64,000 nucleotides of DNA from Devosia geojensis (GCF_000969415.1 NZ_JZEX01000081.1:38254-102253), one strand, 5' to 3'; shown: positions 45,657 through 54,505, counted from the stretch's first letter. A program made the numbers and translations. The notes: a model not told the origin generated them from the letters alone.

Positions 45657-45739
45657 GGGTCATTCCCGCGAAAGCGGGAACCTCTGTTTTCTCCTACCTG
45701 CGCCGCAAACGGAGGTCCCCGCTTTCGCGGGGATGACCC
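45657..45739. repeat. Intergenic palindromic repeat, type 1, copy B
   Basis: Second copy of the element at 32893-32975. The left arm opens GGGTCATTCCCGCGAAAGCG and the right arm closes CGCTTTCGCGGGGATGACCC, with a diverged centre of about 20 bp. It sits about 23 bp after the stop of the HTH-citrate synthase gene and may help end its transcript. The remaining 210 bp up to cioA hold no gene and presumably its promoter. Confidence 0.8.
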
Positions 45740-45950
45740 CGCTGGAGGGGAGAGTTCGCAGAAGCCACGAACCCCCACGGCCAACAGGCGCTTACAGCCC
45801 GCCGGGAATCTGCCACCTTGAGGCCCACATTGTGGCGTGCTGTCGCAGACACCTTTGGTCGCATGATCTTTTCGGCCGCAACGGACTTAATATCCTCGTA
45901 GCGTTGCCATCGCGACGCATCCCGTTCCGGGCAGATATTGGGGGTTGGCG

Positions 45951-47372
45951 ATGTTCATGGGGATGACGGCGGAAATCCTGGCGCGGATCCAGTTCGCGTT
46001 CACGGTCTCCTTCCACTTCATCTTTCCCGCCTTTTCCATCGGCACGGCCGCCTATATCGCGGTGCTGAACGCCTTGTGGCTGTGGAAGCGGGACCCGGCC
46101 TACCTCAAGCTCTTCGAGTACTGGAAGACGATCTTTGCCGTGACCTTCGGCATGGGCGTCGTCTCGGGCATCGTCATGAGTTACCAGTTCGGCACCAACT
46201 GGGCTGTGTTCTCGGACAGGGCCGGTCCGGTCATCGGCCCCTTGATGGGCTACGAGGTGCTGACGGCCTTCTTCCTCGAGGCCGGGTTCCTCGGCATCGC
46301 GCTCTTCGGGCGCAAGCGCGTCGGTGATGGGCTCCACATGTTCGCGGTCGTGATGGTGGCGGTCGGCACGCTGATCTCGGCGACCTGGATCATCTCGGCC
46401 AACAGCTGGATGCATACCCCCGCCGGCTTCTCGGTCGACGCCAACGGCAATTTCGTGCCGGAGGACTGGTGGGCGATCATCTTCAACCCGTCCTTCCCCT
46501 ACCGCCTGACGCACACCGTGCTCGCCGCGTTCCTCACCACCGCCTTCGGGGTCGGGGCCGTCGGCGCCTGGCACCTCCTCAAGGACCGCGAGAACCGGCA
46601 GGCGCGCATCATGTTCTCCATGGCCATGTGGATGGCGGCCATCGTCACGCCCATCCAGATCTTCGTCGGCGACCAGCACGGGCTCAATACCCTCGAGCAC
46701 CAGCCGGCCAAGATCGCAGCGATGGAAGGTCACTACGAGACGCAGCGGGGCGCACCGCTCATCCTCTTCGGCATTCCCGACGACGAGGCGGAAGTGACGC
46801 GCTACGCCATCGAGATCCCCAAGCTCGGCTCGCTGATCCTCACCCACGATCCGGACGGCGAAATCCTCGGCCTCAAGGAATGGGCGCGCGAGGACCGGCC
46901 GCCGGCGATCATCCCGTTCTTCACCTTCCGCATCATGGTCGGCATCGGCTTCCTGATGCTCGGCGTCGGCCTTTGGTCGCTGTGGGCGCGCTGGCGCAAG
47001 ACCCTCTACACCAGCACCTGGCTGCACCGGGCCGCGCTCGTCATGGGGCCTTCGGGGTTCGTGGCGGTGCTCGCCGGCTGGTACACCACCGAGGTCGGCC
47101 GCCAGCCCTATACCGTCTACAACCTCATGCGCACGTCCGAGAGCCTGTCGCCCGTCGATGCGCCCGCGGTCGGCGCCTCGCTCATCGCCTTCGTCGTCGT
47201 CTACTTCATCGTCTTCGGCGCCGGCGTCTTCTACCTGCTGCGCCTCATGCGCCGCACGCCGGTGCTGGACGAGGACCACGAGCTCGACAAGGGGCCGCAC
47301 CGCGCCGCCGGCATCACCCCCGGCCCCGCCCAGGAAGAGCCGATCCGCTCGGGAGACCAACATGCCAATTGA
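45951..47372 (+). CDS. cioA: Cytochrome bd-type quinol oxidase subunit I, cyanide-insensitive (CioA) type
   Basis: A 473-residue CydA-family protein with nine predicted spans. H22 (TVSFHFIFPAFS) and the His of YRLTHTVLAAF are heme ligands; GRQPYTVYNLMRT is the conserved GRQP motif. The Q-loop after DQHGLNTLEHQPAKIAAMEG is short, as in cyanide-insensitive oxidases. It accepts electrons from quinol and reduces oxygen with subunit II. It overlaps cioB by 11 bases. The ATG at 45951 was preferred over the in-frame TTG six bases upstream. Confidence 0.92.
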   Translation: MFMGMTAEILARIQFAFTVSFHFIFPAFSIGTAAYIAVLNALWLWKRDPAYLKLFEYWKTIFAVTFGMGVVSGIVMSYQFGTNWAVFSDRAGPVIGPLMGYEVLTAFFLEAGFLGIALFGRKRVGDGLHMFAVVMVAVGTLISATWIISANSWMHTPAGFSVDANGNFVPEDWWAIIFNPSFPYRLTHTVLAAFLTTAFGVGAVGAWHLLKDRENRQARIMFSMAMWMAAIVTPIQIFVGDQHGLNTLEHQPAKIAAMEGHYETQRGAPLILFGIPDDEAEVTRYAIEIPKLGSLILTHDPDGEILGLKEWAREDRPPAIIPFFTFRIMVGIGFLMLGVGLWSLWARWRKTLYTSTWLHRAALVMGPSGFVAVLAGWYTTEVGRQPYTVYNLMRTSESLSPVDAPAVGASLIAFVVVYFIVFGAGVFYLLRLMRRTPVLDEDHELDKGPHRAAGITPGPAQEEPIRSGDQHAN

Positions 47373-48366
47373 TCTGCCGACCGTCTGGGCCGGGCTCATC
47401 GCCTTCGCCGTCCTCGCCTATGTCGTGCTCGACGGGTTCGACCTGGGCGTCGGCATCCTCTTCCCGCTGTTCCCCGAACGCCGCGACCGGGACATCATGA
47501 CCAACTCCGTTGCTCCCGTCTGGGACGGTAACGAGACTTGGCTGGTGCTCGGTGGCGGCGGGCTGATGGCGGTCTTTCCGGTGGTCTACGCCACCGTGCT
47601 GCCCGCCCTCTACATGCCGATCATCCTGATGCTCTTGGGCCTCATTTTCCGGGGCGTCGCCTTCGAGTTCCGCTGGCGCACCCAGCGCGGCTCGATCTGG
47701 TGGGACGTCGGGTTCTTTGCCGGCTCGACCATCGCCGCGTTCATGCAGGGCATCGCGCTCGGCGCGCTGGTCAAGGGCATCGCCATCGCCGACCGTTCCT
47801 ATGTCGGGGGCTGGTGGGATTGGCTAAGTCCCTTCTCGATCCTCACCGGCCTCGCGCTTGTCGTCGGCTATGCGCTTCTCGGCGCCACCTGGCTCAACCT
47901 CAAGACGACCGGTGGGCTGCAGGAGCGGGCGCGGCGCATCGCCATGATCACGGGCGTCGGCACCGTCGCCCTCATCGGCGTCGTCAGCCTCTGGACCCCG
48001 TTCATCAACCCGGTCTATTTCGACCGCTGGTTCGGCTGGCCGACGGCGTTCTTCTCGGCGTTCGTGCCGCTGCTGGTCGCCGTATGCGTCGCCGCGCTCT
48101 GGCATGGGCTGACGACTGACAAGCACCTGCAGCCGTTCCTCGCCGCGCTCGGACTTTTCGTCCTCTCCTTCGTCGGCCTCGGCATCAGCTTCTACCCCTA
48201 TATCGTGCCGGGGGCCCTCACCATCGAGGAGGCCGCCGCGCCCGAGAGCTCGCTGGCGTTCCTGCTCGTCGGAGCGGTGGTGCTGGTGCCGATCATCCTT
48301 GCCTATACCGGCTACGCCTACTGGGTGTTCCGCGGCAAGATCGATCCCGAGGAGGGGTATCACTGA
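47362..48366 (+). CDS. cioB: Cytochrome bd-type quinol oxidase subunit II (CioB/CydB)
   Basis: A 334-residue subunit II with eight to nine spans. It begins with the typical VLDGFDLGVGILFPLFPERR, and VAPVWDGNETWLVLGGGGLM is the second family marker. The C-terminus with ISFYPYIVPGALTIEEAAAP is also typical. It forms the oxidase heterodimer with CioA. Its stop shares a base with the ATG of a 38-codon gene that probably encodes a third subunit. Confidence 0.93.
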   Translation: MPIDLPTVWAGLIAFAVLAYVVLDGFDLGVGILFPLFPERRDRDIMTNSVAPVWDGNETWLVLGGGGLMAVFPVVYATVLPALYMPIILMLLGLIFRGVAFEFRWRTQRGSIWWDVGFFAGSTIAAFMQGIALGALVKGIAIADRSYVGGWWDWLSPFSILTGLALVVGYALLGATWLNLKTTGGLQERARRIAMITGVGTVALIGVVSLWTPFINPVYFDRWFGWPTAFFSAFVPLLVAVCVAALWHGLTTDKHLQPFLAALGLFVLSFVGLGISFYPYIVPGALTIEEAAAPESSLAFLLVGAVVLVPIILAYTGYAYWVFRGKIDPEEGYH

Positions 48367-48482
48367 TGGCCGGGCGGCAGCTGGGCAGCCGCCTCGTCTG
48401 GTTCGTGCTGCTGTGGCTGGGGGGCGTCCTCGCGGTCACGGCAGTCGGATTGGTGATCCGCGCGTTCCTGATGCCCGGTTGA
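48366..48482 (+). CDS. DUF2474-family micro-subunit of the bd oxidase operon
   Basis: A 38-residue protein, MAGRQLGSRLVWFVLLWLGG then one membrane span ending in RAFLMPG. Short W- and G-containing single-span proteins of the DUF2474 family regularly follow cioAB/cydAB in proteobacteria and are analogous to CydX. Its ATG overlaps the cioB stop (TGATG), which supports co-translation. A role in stabilising the oxidase is inferred from position. Confidence 0.8.
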   Translation: MAGRQLGSRLVWFVLLWLGGVLAVTAVGLVIRAFLMPG

Positions 48483-48487
48483 CTGCC

Positions 48488-48621
48488 AGGTCATGTGGAC
48501 AGCGCGCCGCAAGGCGTGGTTTTCGAGGACCGGCGCGCAGCGTACGTTCGGGTAGGTGAGCACCGGAAGCGCGGAAAATCGCGCTTTGCAGGCCGCCATC
48601 ACCTGACTGTCCACACGACCT
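48488..48621. repeat. MITE-like repeat, copy A
   Basis: Terminal inverted repeats AGGTCATGTGGACAG (48488-48502) and CTGTCCACACGACCT (48607-48621) enclose a core with GACCGGCGCGCAGCGTACGT and GTGAGCACCGGAAGCGC. A second copy, at 50828-50972, shares the whole layout. The right end is followed by TA, as for IS630/mariner-type targets. The last bases supply the TAG stop of a minus-strand small ORF. Confidence 0.8.
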
Positions 48622-48712
48622 ACGCGATGGCCGGGTTGACGAGAAACACCGCCGCCGCCATCGAGACGACGAAGACGATCGTGCTCAGCGCCACAAGGCG
48701 TTCCCTGATCAT
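48620..48712 (-). CDS. Putative 30-residue single-span membrane peptide
   Basis: A short frame starting at the ATG at 48712 behind AAGGAGAAGGAAA, an excellent ribosome-binding site, encodes MIRERLVALSTIVFVVSMAA followed by AVFLVNPAIA and stop. The composition is a classic one-span micro-protein. It begins three bases upstream-strand-wise after the YciI gene ends and would be the last gene of the ArsR-SRPBCC-YciI operon. Its TAG stop is formed by the end of the MITE-like repeat. No homologue is recognised; it could be chance. Confidence 0.4.
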   Translation of the reverse strand: MIRERLVALSTIVFVVSMAAAVFLVNPAIA

Positions 48713-49089
48713 TTTCCTTCTCCTTGCGCTTGGTAGAACATCTGCCGGATTTCGATGGTGAAGGCGAAGCCGGGCCAGTGGTCGACATGGAGCTGGGCGA
48801 ACCGCCGGCTCCAGTAGAGGATGTCTTCCCTGCTCGCGACGTTATAGATGGCGTAGCCGCCGATCACTTCCTTGGTCTCGCTGAACGGCCCGTCGATGGT
48901 GCTGATGTTGCCCTTGGGGTCGACCATCATCAGCGCGCCCTTGCCCGTCGGCAGCAGCCCACCCTGTTCGACGAGCACGCCGGCGGCCTCCGCCTCGGCC
49001 CCGAGCCGCATGATCGCATCGAACAGCGCCTGCGGCGGCCCTTCGATCGGGGCCGGCTCGGGGGATTTGACCAGGGTCATGAATTTCAT
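48709..49089 (-). CDS. YciI-family (DGPF-domain) protein
   Basis: A 126-residue protein from the ATG at 49089. It begins MKFMTLVKSPEPAPIEGPPQ and carries the DGPFSETKEVIGGYAIYNVA motif that names the DGPF group, with a predicted ferredoxin-like fold. Relatives are often encoded with ECF sigma factors or SRPBCC proteins; biochemical role unknown. It follows the SRPBCC gene on the same strand after about 130 bp. Confidence 0.87.
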   Translation of the reverse strand: MKFMTLVKSPEPAPIEGPPQALFDAIMRLGAEAEAAGVLVEQGGLLPTGKGALMMVDPKGNISTIDGPFSETKEVIGGYAIYNVASREDILYWSRRFAQLHVDHWPGFAFTIEIRQMFYQAQGEGK

Positions 49090-49219
49090 CGTTTTCACCT
49101 CACATTTGAGCCGATTCTTGCGGCCGCTCTCGACAAGACGACGAACGAGCCTTCGCAGAATCGACACGGGGCCGGCACAATTGTGCCGACCCGCCTGTAA
49201 GGATGTGTCAGGAGACCGC

Positions 49220-49711
49220 TCAGGCCTGCTGCAGGTCGGCGAGCAGTTCCTCGAGCTTGTCCATGCTCTCGCGGGCGCCCCCTTCCATGCCGGAGGCGAC
49301 CATGCCGTCGCGCTCCTCGATGGTGTCGAAGCGCGAGATGCTCCTGTAGAAGGTCTTGCCGTCCCGCTCCTCGAAGGTGTGGGTCTCGACCAGCGTCTTG
49401 TCCTCGAACATGCCTTCGACGCCGAAGGTGTTGACGAGCTTCTCGGGCTCGACCACCTCGAGGAACTTGCCGATGAACACATAGGCGTCGCCTTCGGGCG
49501 TCTCCTGCTGGTAACGCCATTCGCCGCCGACGCGCACGTCCTGCTTGATGATCTTGGTGGTGTAGTTCCTGGGCCCCCACCAGCGCACGATATGCTCCGG
49601 CTCGGTCCAGGCTTTCCAGACGAGGGCGCGTGGAGCGTTGAGGGTGCGGGTCATGATGATGACGGGCTCATCGGCCGGAGTTTCGACCTTGAGGGGATTG
49701 AGGGCGTTCAC
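49220..49711 (-). CDS. SRPBCC/AHSA1-family (START-like) protein
   Basis: A 163-residue protein with a GTG start (GGAG seven bases upstream). The AHSA1 pattern is clear: TRTLNAPRALVWKAWTEPEH, IVRWWGPRNYTTKIIKQDVR, VGGEWRYQQETPEG and GMEGGARESMDKLEELLADL. These proteins form a hydrophobic cavity and usually accompany ArsR-type regulators, as here. The ligand is unknown. It is 31 bp after the ArsR gene, in the same operon. Confidence 0.88.
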   Translation of the reverse strand: MNALNPLKVETPADEPVIIMTRTLNAPRALVWKAWTEPEHIVRWWGPRNYTTKIIKQDVRVGGEWRYQQETPEGDAYVFIGKFLEVVEPEKLVNTFGVEGMFEDKTLVETHTFEERDGKTFYRSISRFDTIEERDGMVASGMEGGARESMDKLEELLADLQQA

Positions 49712-49742
49712 TTCGGGTCTCCTTGGATTGGCTCTGCTTGCG

Positions 49743-50084
49743 TCAATGCTGCTTGCTGTCGTCGCCGCCCTGCAGTTGCGCGAGGTAGTCCTCGAACTGG
49801 TCGAGGTTCTGCTCCCAGAAGCGGCGGTATTCGGCCAGCCACCCGTCGAGATCCTTGAGCGGGCCGGCCTCCAGGCGGCATGGACGCCACTGGGCGTTTC
49901 TGCCGCGCGAGATGAGCCCGGCCTTCTCCAGCACCTTGATGTGCTTGGAAACGGCGGCAAGGCTCATGTCGTAAGGTTCTGCCAGTTCCCCGACGCTCGC
50001 CTCCCCGTGCGCCAGCCGGGCAAGGATCGCCCGCCGGGTGGGGTCGGCCAGGGCCGAGAGGACAAGGCTGAGTTGGTCGGTCAT
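49743..50084 (-). CDS. ArsR-family transcriptional regulator
   Basis: A 113-residue winged-HTH protein: LSALADPTRRAILARLAHGE, then VGELAEPYDMSLAAVSKHIK and VLEKAGLISRGRNAQWRPCR. No metal-binding cysteine motif is present, so it belongs to the non-metal group typically encoded with SRPBCC proteins. It is the first gene of its operon and has a strong inverted repeat four bases upstream of its start. Confidence 0.9.
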   Translation of the reverse strand: MTDQLSLVLSALADPTRRAILARLAHGEASVGELAEPYDMSLAAVSKHIKVLEKAGLISRGRNAQWRPCRLEAGPLKDLDGWLAEYRRFWEQNLDQFEDYLAQLQGGDDSKQH

Positions 50085-50087
50085 TTG

Positions 50088-50124
50088 TATTCAACCGTTC
50101 AGTTTTTAACTGATTGGTTGAATA
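50088..50124. promoter_or_regulatory. Inverted-repeat operator of the arsR operon
   Basis: TATTCAACC (50088-50096) and GGTTGAATA (50116-50124) are perfect complements, and inside them CAGTT (50100-50104) and AACTG (50108-50112) pair again. A further CAACC/GTTGAA pair lies at 50145-50160. The position at the start of arsR suggests autorepression. Confidence 0.65.
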
Positions 50125-50282
50125 TAGGTCACGAAGAGCATTGTCAACCGAAAAGTTGAATACTCCTTGGGACTGCTGCGGCGGCTTTCGCGGATGGCCC
50201 CACCCGCCCTGGCGACCTAATCGTGCTCAACGAGAAAGCGGCCGGCCATAGAGGGCGAACCTCTAACAGGACGGCCTTCCGC

Positions 50283-50720
50283 TCAGCTGAGTTCCTGGGC
50301 GAGTCCGATGAGAAGCCCTTCAGGCCCACGGATGTAGCAGAGCCGATACACGTCGTCATACTGGACGACTTCGCCAACGAGTTGCGCGCCGCGCGTGCGA
50401 AGCCTTTCGAGTGTCTCGTCGATGTCGTCCACGGCGAACATGACGCGCAGGTAGCCCAGGGCGTTGACCGGGGCGTTCCGGTGATCTGCGACGACGGGCG
50501 GCGCCAGGAAGCGGGAGAGCTCGAGTCGGCTGTGGCCGTCCGGCGTGCGCATCATGGCTATCTCGACACGCTGATCGCCCAGTCCGGTGACGCGCCCGGC
50601 CCACTCCCCTTCGACCTTGCCCTGACCTTCCAGTTCGAGGCCGAGCTCGCGAAAGAAATCAATCGTCGCCGCCAGGTCTTCGACGACGATTCCCACGTTG
50701 TCCATCCGCTTCAGCGCCAT
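50283..50720 (-). CDS. VOC-family (glyoxalase-like) protein
   Basis: A 145-residue protein from the ATG at 50720 (GGGAGATTGGAAAAAC upstream). Two beta-alpha-beta-beta-beta units of the vicinal oxygen chelate fold are visible: MDNVGIVVEDLAATIDFFRE and, in the second half, YLRVMFAVDDIDETLERLRT ending IRGPEGLLIGLAQEL. The usual metal His at the start is replaced (N-V-G-I), so it may bind rather than catalyse. It stands alone beside the MITE-like repeat. Confidence 0.82.
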   Translation of the reverse strand: MALKRMDNVGIVVEDLAATIDFFRELGLELEGQGKVEGEWAGRVTGLGDQRVEIAMMRTPDGHSRLELSRFLAPPVVADHRNAPVNALGYLRVMFAVDDIDETLERLRTRGAQLVGEVVQYDDVYRLCYIRGPEGLLIGLAQELS

Positions 50721-50827
50721 GTTTTTCCAATCTCCCAGGTGCGTTCCAGTGAGGGCTTCAGGCTTTACCTTCATCCCACCGATGTCGTTCCGGCGGAGCA
50801 TCGTCCCATCTTGACGGACGTCCCCTT

Positions 50828-50972
50828 AGGTTGTGTGGACAGTTAGGTCAGGGTGAGCCGAAAAGGGTGGTTTTTGAGAACCGGCGCGCAGCGTACGTTG
50901 GGGTACGTGAGCACCGGAAGCGCAGAAAACCGCCCTTTGCAGGCCGCCATCACCTAAATGTCCACACAACCT
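50828..50972. repeat. MITE-like repeat, copy B
   Basis: A 21-bp terminal inverted repeat with one mismatch (50828-50848 against 50952-50972; left end AGGTTGTGTGGACAGTTAGG) encloses a core with GAACCGGCGCGCAGCGTACG and GTGAGCACCGGAAGCGCAGA, the same as copy A. The element is bounded by TA on both sides. The right end provides the TAG stop of ligD. About 145 bp, non-coding: features of a MITE mobilised in trans. Confidence 0.82.
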
Positions 50973-53616
50973 AGTCCGCGGGCTTTCCGATCTTGTCCAG
51001 CATCGCCTTGGTCAAACCCTGCTTGAGGTCGAAATAGCCCTTCCAGGCATCGGGCCCATCCGCCAGCGCCGCAGCATCGGCGAGGGAGAACTGGTTGGCC
51101 GCCTCGACCGATTCGAGGTCCTCCCAGGTCAGCGGAACGGCCACTGGCGCACCCTGCCGCGAGCGGGTGGACCAGGGCGAGATGGCGGTGGAGCCGCGCT
51201 CGTTGCGCAGGTAATCGATGAAGAGCTTGCCCTTGCGCTTGGCCTTGGAGAGCTGCGAGGTGAACCGGTCCGGCTGCTCTCCGGCAAGCAGCTGCGCAAA
51301 GCCGCGGCAGAAGTCCTTGACCTGCGGCCACTCGTATCGCGGCCGGATCGGCACGACGACGTGCACGCCCTTGCCGCCGGTGACGAGCGCGAAGCTCTCG
51401 AGGCCGATGCTCTTCAATACATCGCGGATGTCGAAGGCGGCGGCCTTGACCTTGTCGAACCCCAGCCCCTCGTCCGGATCGATGTCGAAGATCAGCCGCT
51501 CGGGCTTCTCGATGGTCTTGCGCCTGGCGCCCCACAGGTGCCACTCGAGCACGTTCATCTGCGTGCCGGCGATGAGCCCGGCGAGGCTGTCGATATAGAA
51601 ATAGTCCTCGGTCTCGCCCTCCTTCTCGACGATCTCGACCGATTTCATCTCATCGGGGAACCCACCCGTATCGTGCTTCTGGAAGAAGCAGTATTTCGCC
51701 CTGCCCTGTGGGCACCGCAGCAGCGCCAGCGGGCGGTCGGCGATATAGGGCAGCATCCGCTCGGCGACGCGGGCGTAGTAAGCGACGAGCTCGGCCTTGG
51801 TCACCCCCTGCTCGGGATAGACGACGCGGTCGGGGCTCGTCAGCCGCACGCCTTCGCGCTCGGCCGCCGCCAGGCCCTCGTCGACAGGCAGATGCGTGCT
51901 GGACCCGGCCTTCGCCTTGGCCGTGCTCCTGCTTTTGGGTTTGGGCGCGGCCTTCTCGACCGGTTGCGGCGTTTCCATGGCGATCTCTCCCGCCGGTTTG
52001 TCCTCGCGCAGGCCGAGGAACGAGGGATGGCGCAGGTGCCGGTCCGGCGTCTCCTCGGTGAAGGCGATCTCGGCCACGAGCTCCGGCTCGACCCATTTCG
52101 CGCGCCGCGCCTCGCGCGGGACCTCGACGAAAGGCTTGCTCTTTCTGGCGAGCGCGTCCAGCTTTTCCTGCAATCGGCCGTGCTCCTCGACGCCGAACCC
52201 CGTGCCGACGCGTCCGCGATAGATGAGCTTGCCGTCCTCGAATGTGCCGAGCAGCAGCGAGGCGAAGCCGCGCTTCTTGTCCGACGGGCGCCAGCCGCCA
52301 ATGACGAATTCCTGCCGCTTGGCGCACTTGACCTTCAGCCAGGAGCGGGTGCGCTCCCCGCGATAGGGCGCATCGGCGAGCTTGGCGATGATCCCCTCGT
52401 GCCCAGCCTGGCAGATATGGTCGAAGACCCGCTGCCCGTTGCCGGTGACGTGCTCAGAATACTGGATCGGCGAGGAGCGTTCGATCTCGCCCAGCAACTC
52501 CTTGAGCATCTCCTTGCGCTCGCGCAGCGGCCGGCGGGCGAGGTTTTCGCCATCCCGCTCAAGAAGATCGAAGGCGAAGAAAACCAGGGGATCGCCCTTG
52601 CCGATCGCGGTCTTCAACGTCGAGAAATCCGTGCGCCCCTTCTCGTCGAACGCGCAGATCTCGCCGTCAATCAGCGCCGAACCCTTGGTGATGCGCGAGA
52701 ACGGATCGACGAGCACGCCGAACTGATCCGTCCAGTCGTTGCCGTTGCGGGTATAGAGCCGCACCGCGCCGCCCGAGATCGCGGCAATGCACCGGTAGCC
52801 ATCGAACTTCATCTCGAAGACCCAGTCGCCGCTGTCCGGCACCGCATCGACGAGGGTTGCGAGCTGCGGCGGGCGGAAGGCCGGCAGCGGCAGCTTGCCG
52901 GGCGGCGGGGTGCGTGCGCCCTTCGCCGGTGCAGGCCGGTTCTCGTCCTCCTTGTCCTCGTCGGAGTGCCAGACGGCCTTGGCGGGCGTTCGCGTGCGCT
53001 TCCTGGGCTTCAGGCCCTTGGCGATCTCCTCCAAACTGCGGCCGGTCGAGACCGAGCGGGTAAAGCGCCCGGTCAGCGTCTCCTCGGACCGGGCATAGCG
53101 GTCGCGGTGCTTGATGAGGAGCCAGTTCTGTCGGGCGGCCTTGCCGCGGCGCGGGGTATCGCGGCCCTTCATGTGGACGAGCACCCACTCGCCTTTCATG
53201 CGCTGGCCGTGGATGCGCATCTTGAGGTCGCCGTTCTTGAGGCCCTCATGCGGATCCTCCAGCGGCTCCCAGGTGCCCTCGTCCCAGAGCATCACCGTGC
53301 CGCCGCCGTACTCGCCCTCGGGGATGGTGCCTTCGAACCCGCCATAGTCGAGCGGGTGGTCCTCGACGCGCACGGCAAGGCGCTTGTCCTCCGGGTTGTC
53401 GGAGGGCCCCTTGGTCACCGCCCAGCTCTTCAGCACCCCGTCGAGCTCGATGCGGAAATCGTAATGGAGGCGCGTCGCATCGTGCTTCTGCACGACGAAG
53501 GCGAGCGGGCTGTCGGTGCGTTCCGCCCTGCGGCCCCTGCCCTTCGGCTCCTGGGTCCTGGCGAAATCGCGCTTGGTCCGGTACTCCTTGAGCAGCGTGT
53601 CCGCCTTGGAGGCCAT
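50971..53616 (-). CDS. ligD: Multifunctional DNA ligase D of non-homologous end joining
   Basis: An 881-residue LigD with domains in the order phosphoesterase, ligase, polymerase. The 3'-phosphoesterase has H45, H51 and D53 (HDATRLHYDFRIELDG). The ATP-dependent ligase has the adenylated lysine K270 in FEMKFDGYR and the OB-fold up to about 530. The primase-like polymerase has the catalytic aspartates D711 and D713 in DIDPDEG. It seals double-strand breaks with Ku, encoded four bases upstream. The stop codon lies in a MITE-like repeat, but the C-terminus looks complete. Confidence 0.95.
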   Translation of the reverse strand: MASKADTLLKEYRTKRDFARTQEPKGRGRRAERTDSPLAFVVQKHDATRLHYDFRIELDGVLKSWAVTKGPSDNPEDKRLAVRVEDHPLDYGGFEGTIPEGEYGGGTVMLWDEGTWEPLEDPHEGLKNGDLKMRIHGQRMKGEWVLVHMKGRDTPRRGKAARQNWLLIKHRDRYARSEETLTGRFTRSVSTGRSLEEIAKGLKPRKRTRTPAKAVWHSDEDKEDENRPAPAKGARTPPPGKLPLPAFRPPQLATLVDAVPDSGDWVFEMKFDGYRCIAAISGGAVRLYTRNGNDWTDQFGVLVDPFSRITKGSALIDGEICAFDEKGRTDFSTLKTAIGKGDPLVFFAFDLLERDGENLARRPLRERKEMLKELLGEIERSSPIQYSEHVTGNGQRVFDHICQAGHEGIIAKLADAPYRGERTRSWLKVKCAKRQEFVIGGWRPSDKKRGFASLLLGTFEDGKLIYRGRVGTGFGVEEHGRLQEKLDALARKSKPFVEVPREARRAKWVEPELVAEIAFTEETPDRHLRHPSFLGLREDKPAGEIAMETPQPVEKAAPKPKSRSTAKAKAGSSTHLPVDEGLAAAEREGVRLTSPDRVVYPEQGVTKAELVAYYARVAERMLPYIADRPLALLRCPQGRAKYCFFQKHDTGGFPDEMKSVEIVEKEGETEDYFYIDSLAGLIAGTQMNVLEWHLWGARRKTIEKPERLIFDIDPDEGLGFDKVKAAAFDIRDVLKSIGLESFALVTGGKGVHVVVPIRPRYEWPQVKDFCRGFAQLLAGEQPDRFTSQLSKAKRKGKLFIDYLRNERGSTAISPWSTRSRQGAPVAVPLTWEDLESVEAANQFSLADAAALADGPDAWKGYFDLKQGLTKAMLDKIGKPAD

Positions 53617-53620
53617 GGGA

Positions 53621-54505
53621 TCAGCTCGCTTTCTTACGCGTGCCGGAGCCCGATTTTGTCCGGGACTTGCTGCTCGATGCCGGTTTTGCCCGCGTCTTGC
53701 CCTTCGCGCCGCCGCCTTCGAGGCTTTCCTTCAAGGCCGACATCAGGTCGATGACGTTCTCGCCGGAAGGCCGGCCGGCGGGCTCCTCTTCCTTGGCCGT
53801 GATCTTGCGGCCCTTCGACTTCAGCTTGCGCCCGATGAGTTCGCGCAGCGCCGCCTGGTAGTGGTCCTTGAAGACCTTGGCATCGAATTTGGCCGTCTTC
53901 TTCTCGATGAGCGCGGTCGCCACATCGAGCAGGTCCTTCTCGGCCTTCTTAGACGAAATCTCGCTGAAATAGGGGTCCGCCTTGCGGATCTCGTCCTCGT
54001 AGTGGAGCGTCTCCAGCATCAGGCCACTGCCGGTCGGCTTGATAGCAACGAGGTATTCCTTGCCGCGCAGGGCCAACTGCCCGAGGCCCACCTTCTCGGT
54101 CTGCCGCAGCGCATCGCGGATGACGCGGAAGGCGTCTTCGGCAAGCTCGTCGGTCGGCACGACGAAATAGGATTTGTCGTAGTAGATCGGGTCGATCTCG
54201 CAGGCCCCGACAAACTGGGTCAGCTCCAGCGTCTTCTTGGTCTCGAGCTTGACCGCGTCGAGCTCCTCGTCGGTGAGGAGCACATAGTCGCCCTTCTCGT
54301 ACTCGAAGCCGCGCATGATCTCGTCGCGGTCGACCGGCCCGACGCCGGCGACCACCTTCTCGTAGCGGATGGGCTTGCCTGTCGGCTCGTGGATCTGCCG
54401 GAACGAGGGCTTGGCGTTCGACTTGTGGGCGCTGTAGAGCTCGACGGGAATCGAGACCAGCGAAAGGCGCAACTGACCTTTCCAGATGGGGCGTGACGCA
54501 GGCAT
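53621..54505 (-). CDS. ku: Ku protein of non-homologous end joining
   Basis: A 294-residue bacterial Ku from the ATG at 54505. It opens RPIWKGQLRLSLVSIPVELY, and the core has RYEKVVAGVGPVDRDEIMRG and VGLGQLALRGKEYLVAIKPT. The C-terminal 60 residues are Lys/Ser/Gly-rich, as in rhizobial Ku proteins, and probably bind DNA. It forms a ring on broken ends and recruits LigD, encoded immediately downstream. Confidence 0.94.
   Translation of the reverse strand: MPASRPIWKGQLRLSLVSIPVELYSAHKSNAKPSFRQIHEPTGKPIRYEKVVAGVGPVDRDEIMRGFEYEKGDYVLLTDEELDAVKLETKKTLELTQFVGACEIDPIYYDKSYFVVPTDELAEDAFRVIRDALRQTEKVGLGQLALRGKEYLVAIKPTGSGLMLETLHYEDEIRKADPYFSEISSKKAEKDLLDVATALIEKKTAKFDAKVFKDHYQAALRELIGRKLKSKGRKITAKEEEPAGRPSGENVIDLMSALKESLEGGGAKGKTRAKPASSSKSRTKSGSGTRKKAS

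Noticed and set aside
48495..48761. 88-codon plus-strand open frame after the DUF2474 gene
   Set aside because: It runs through the MITE-like repeat and antisense to the YciI gene, with no family or ribosome-binding site.
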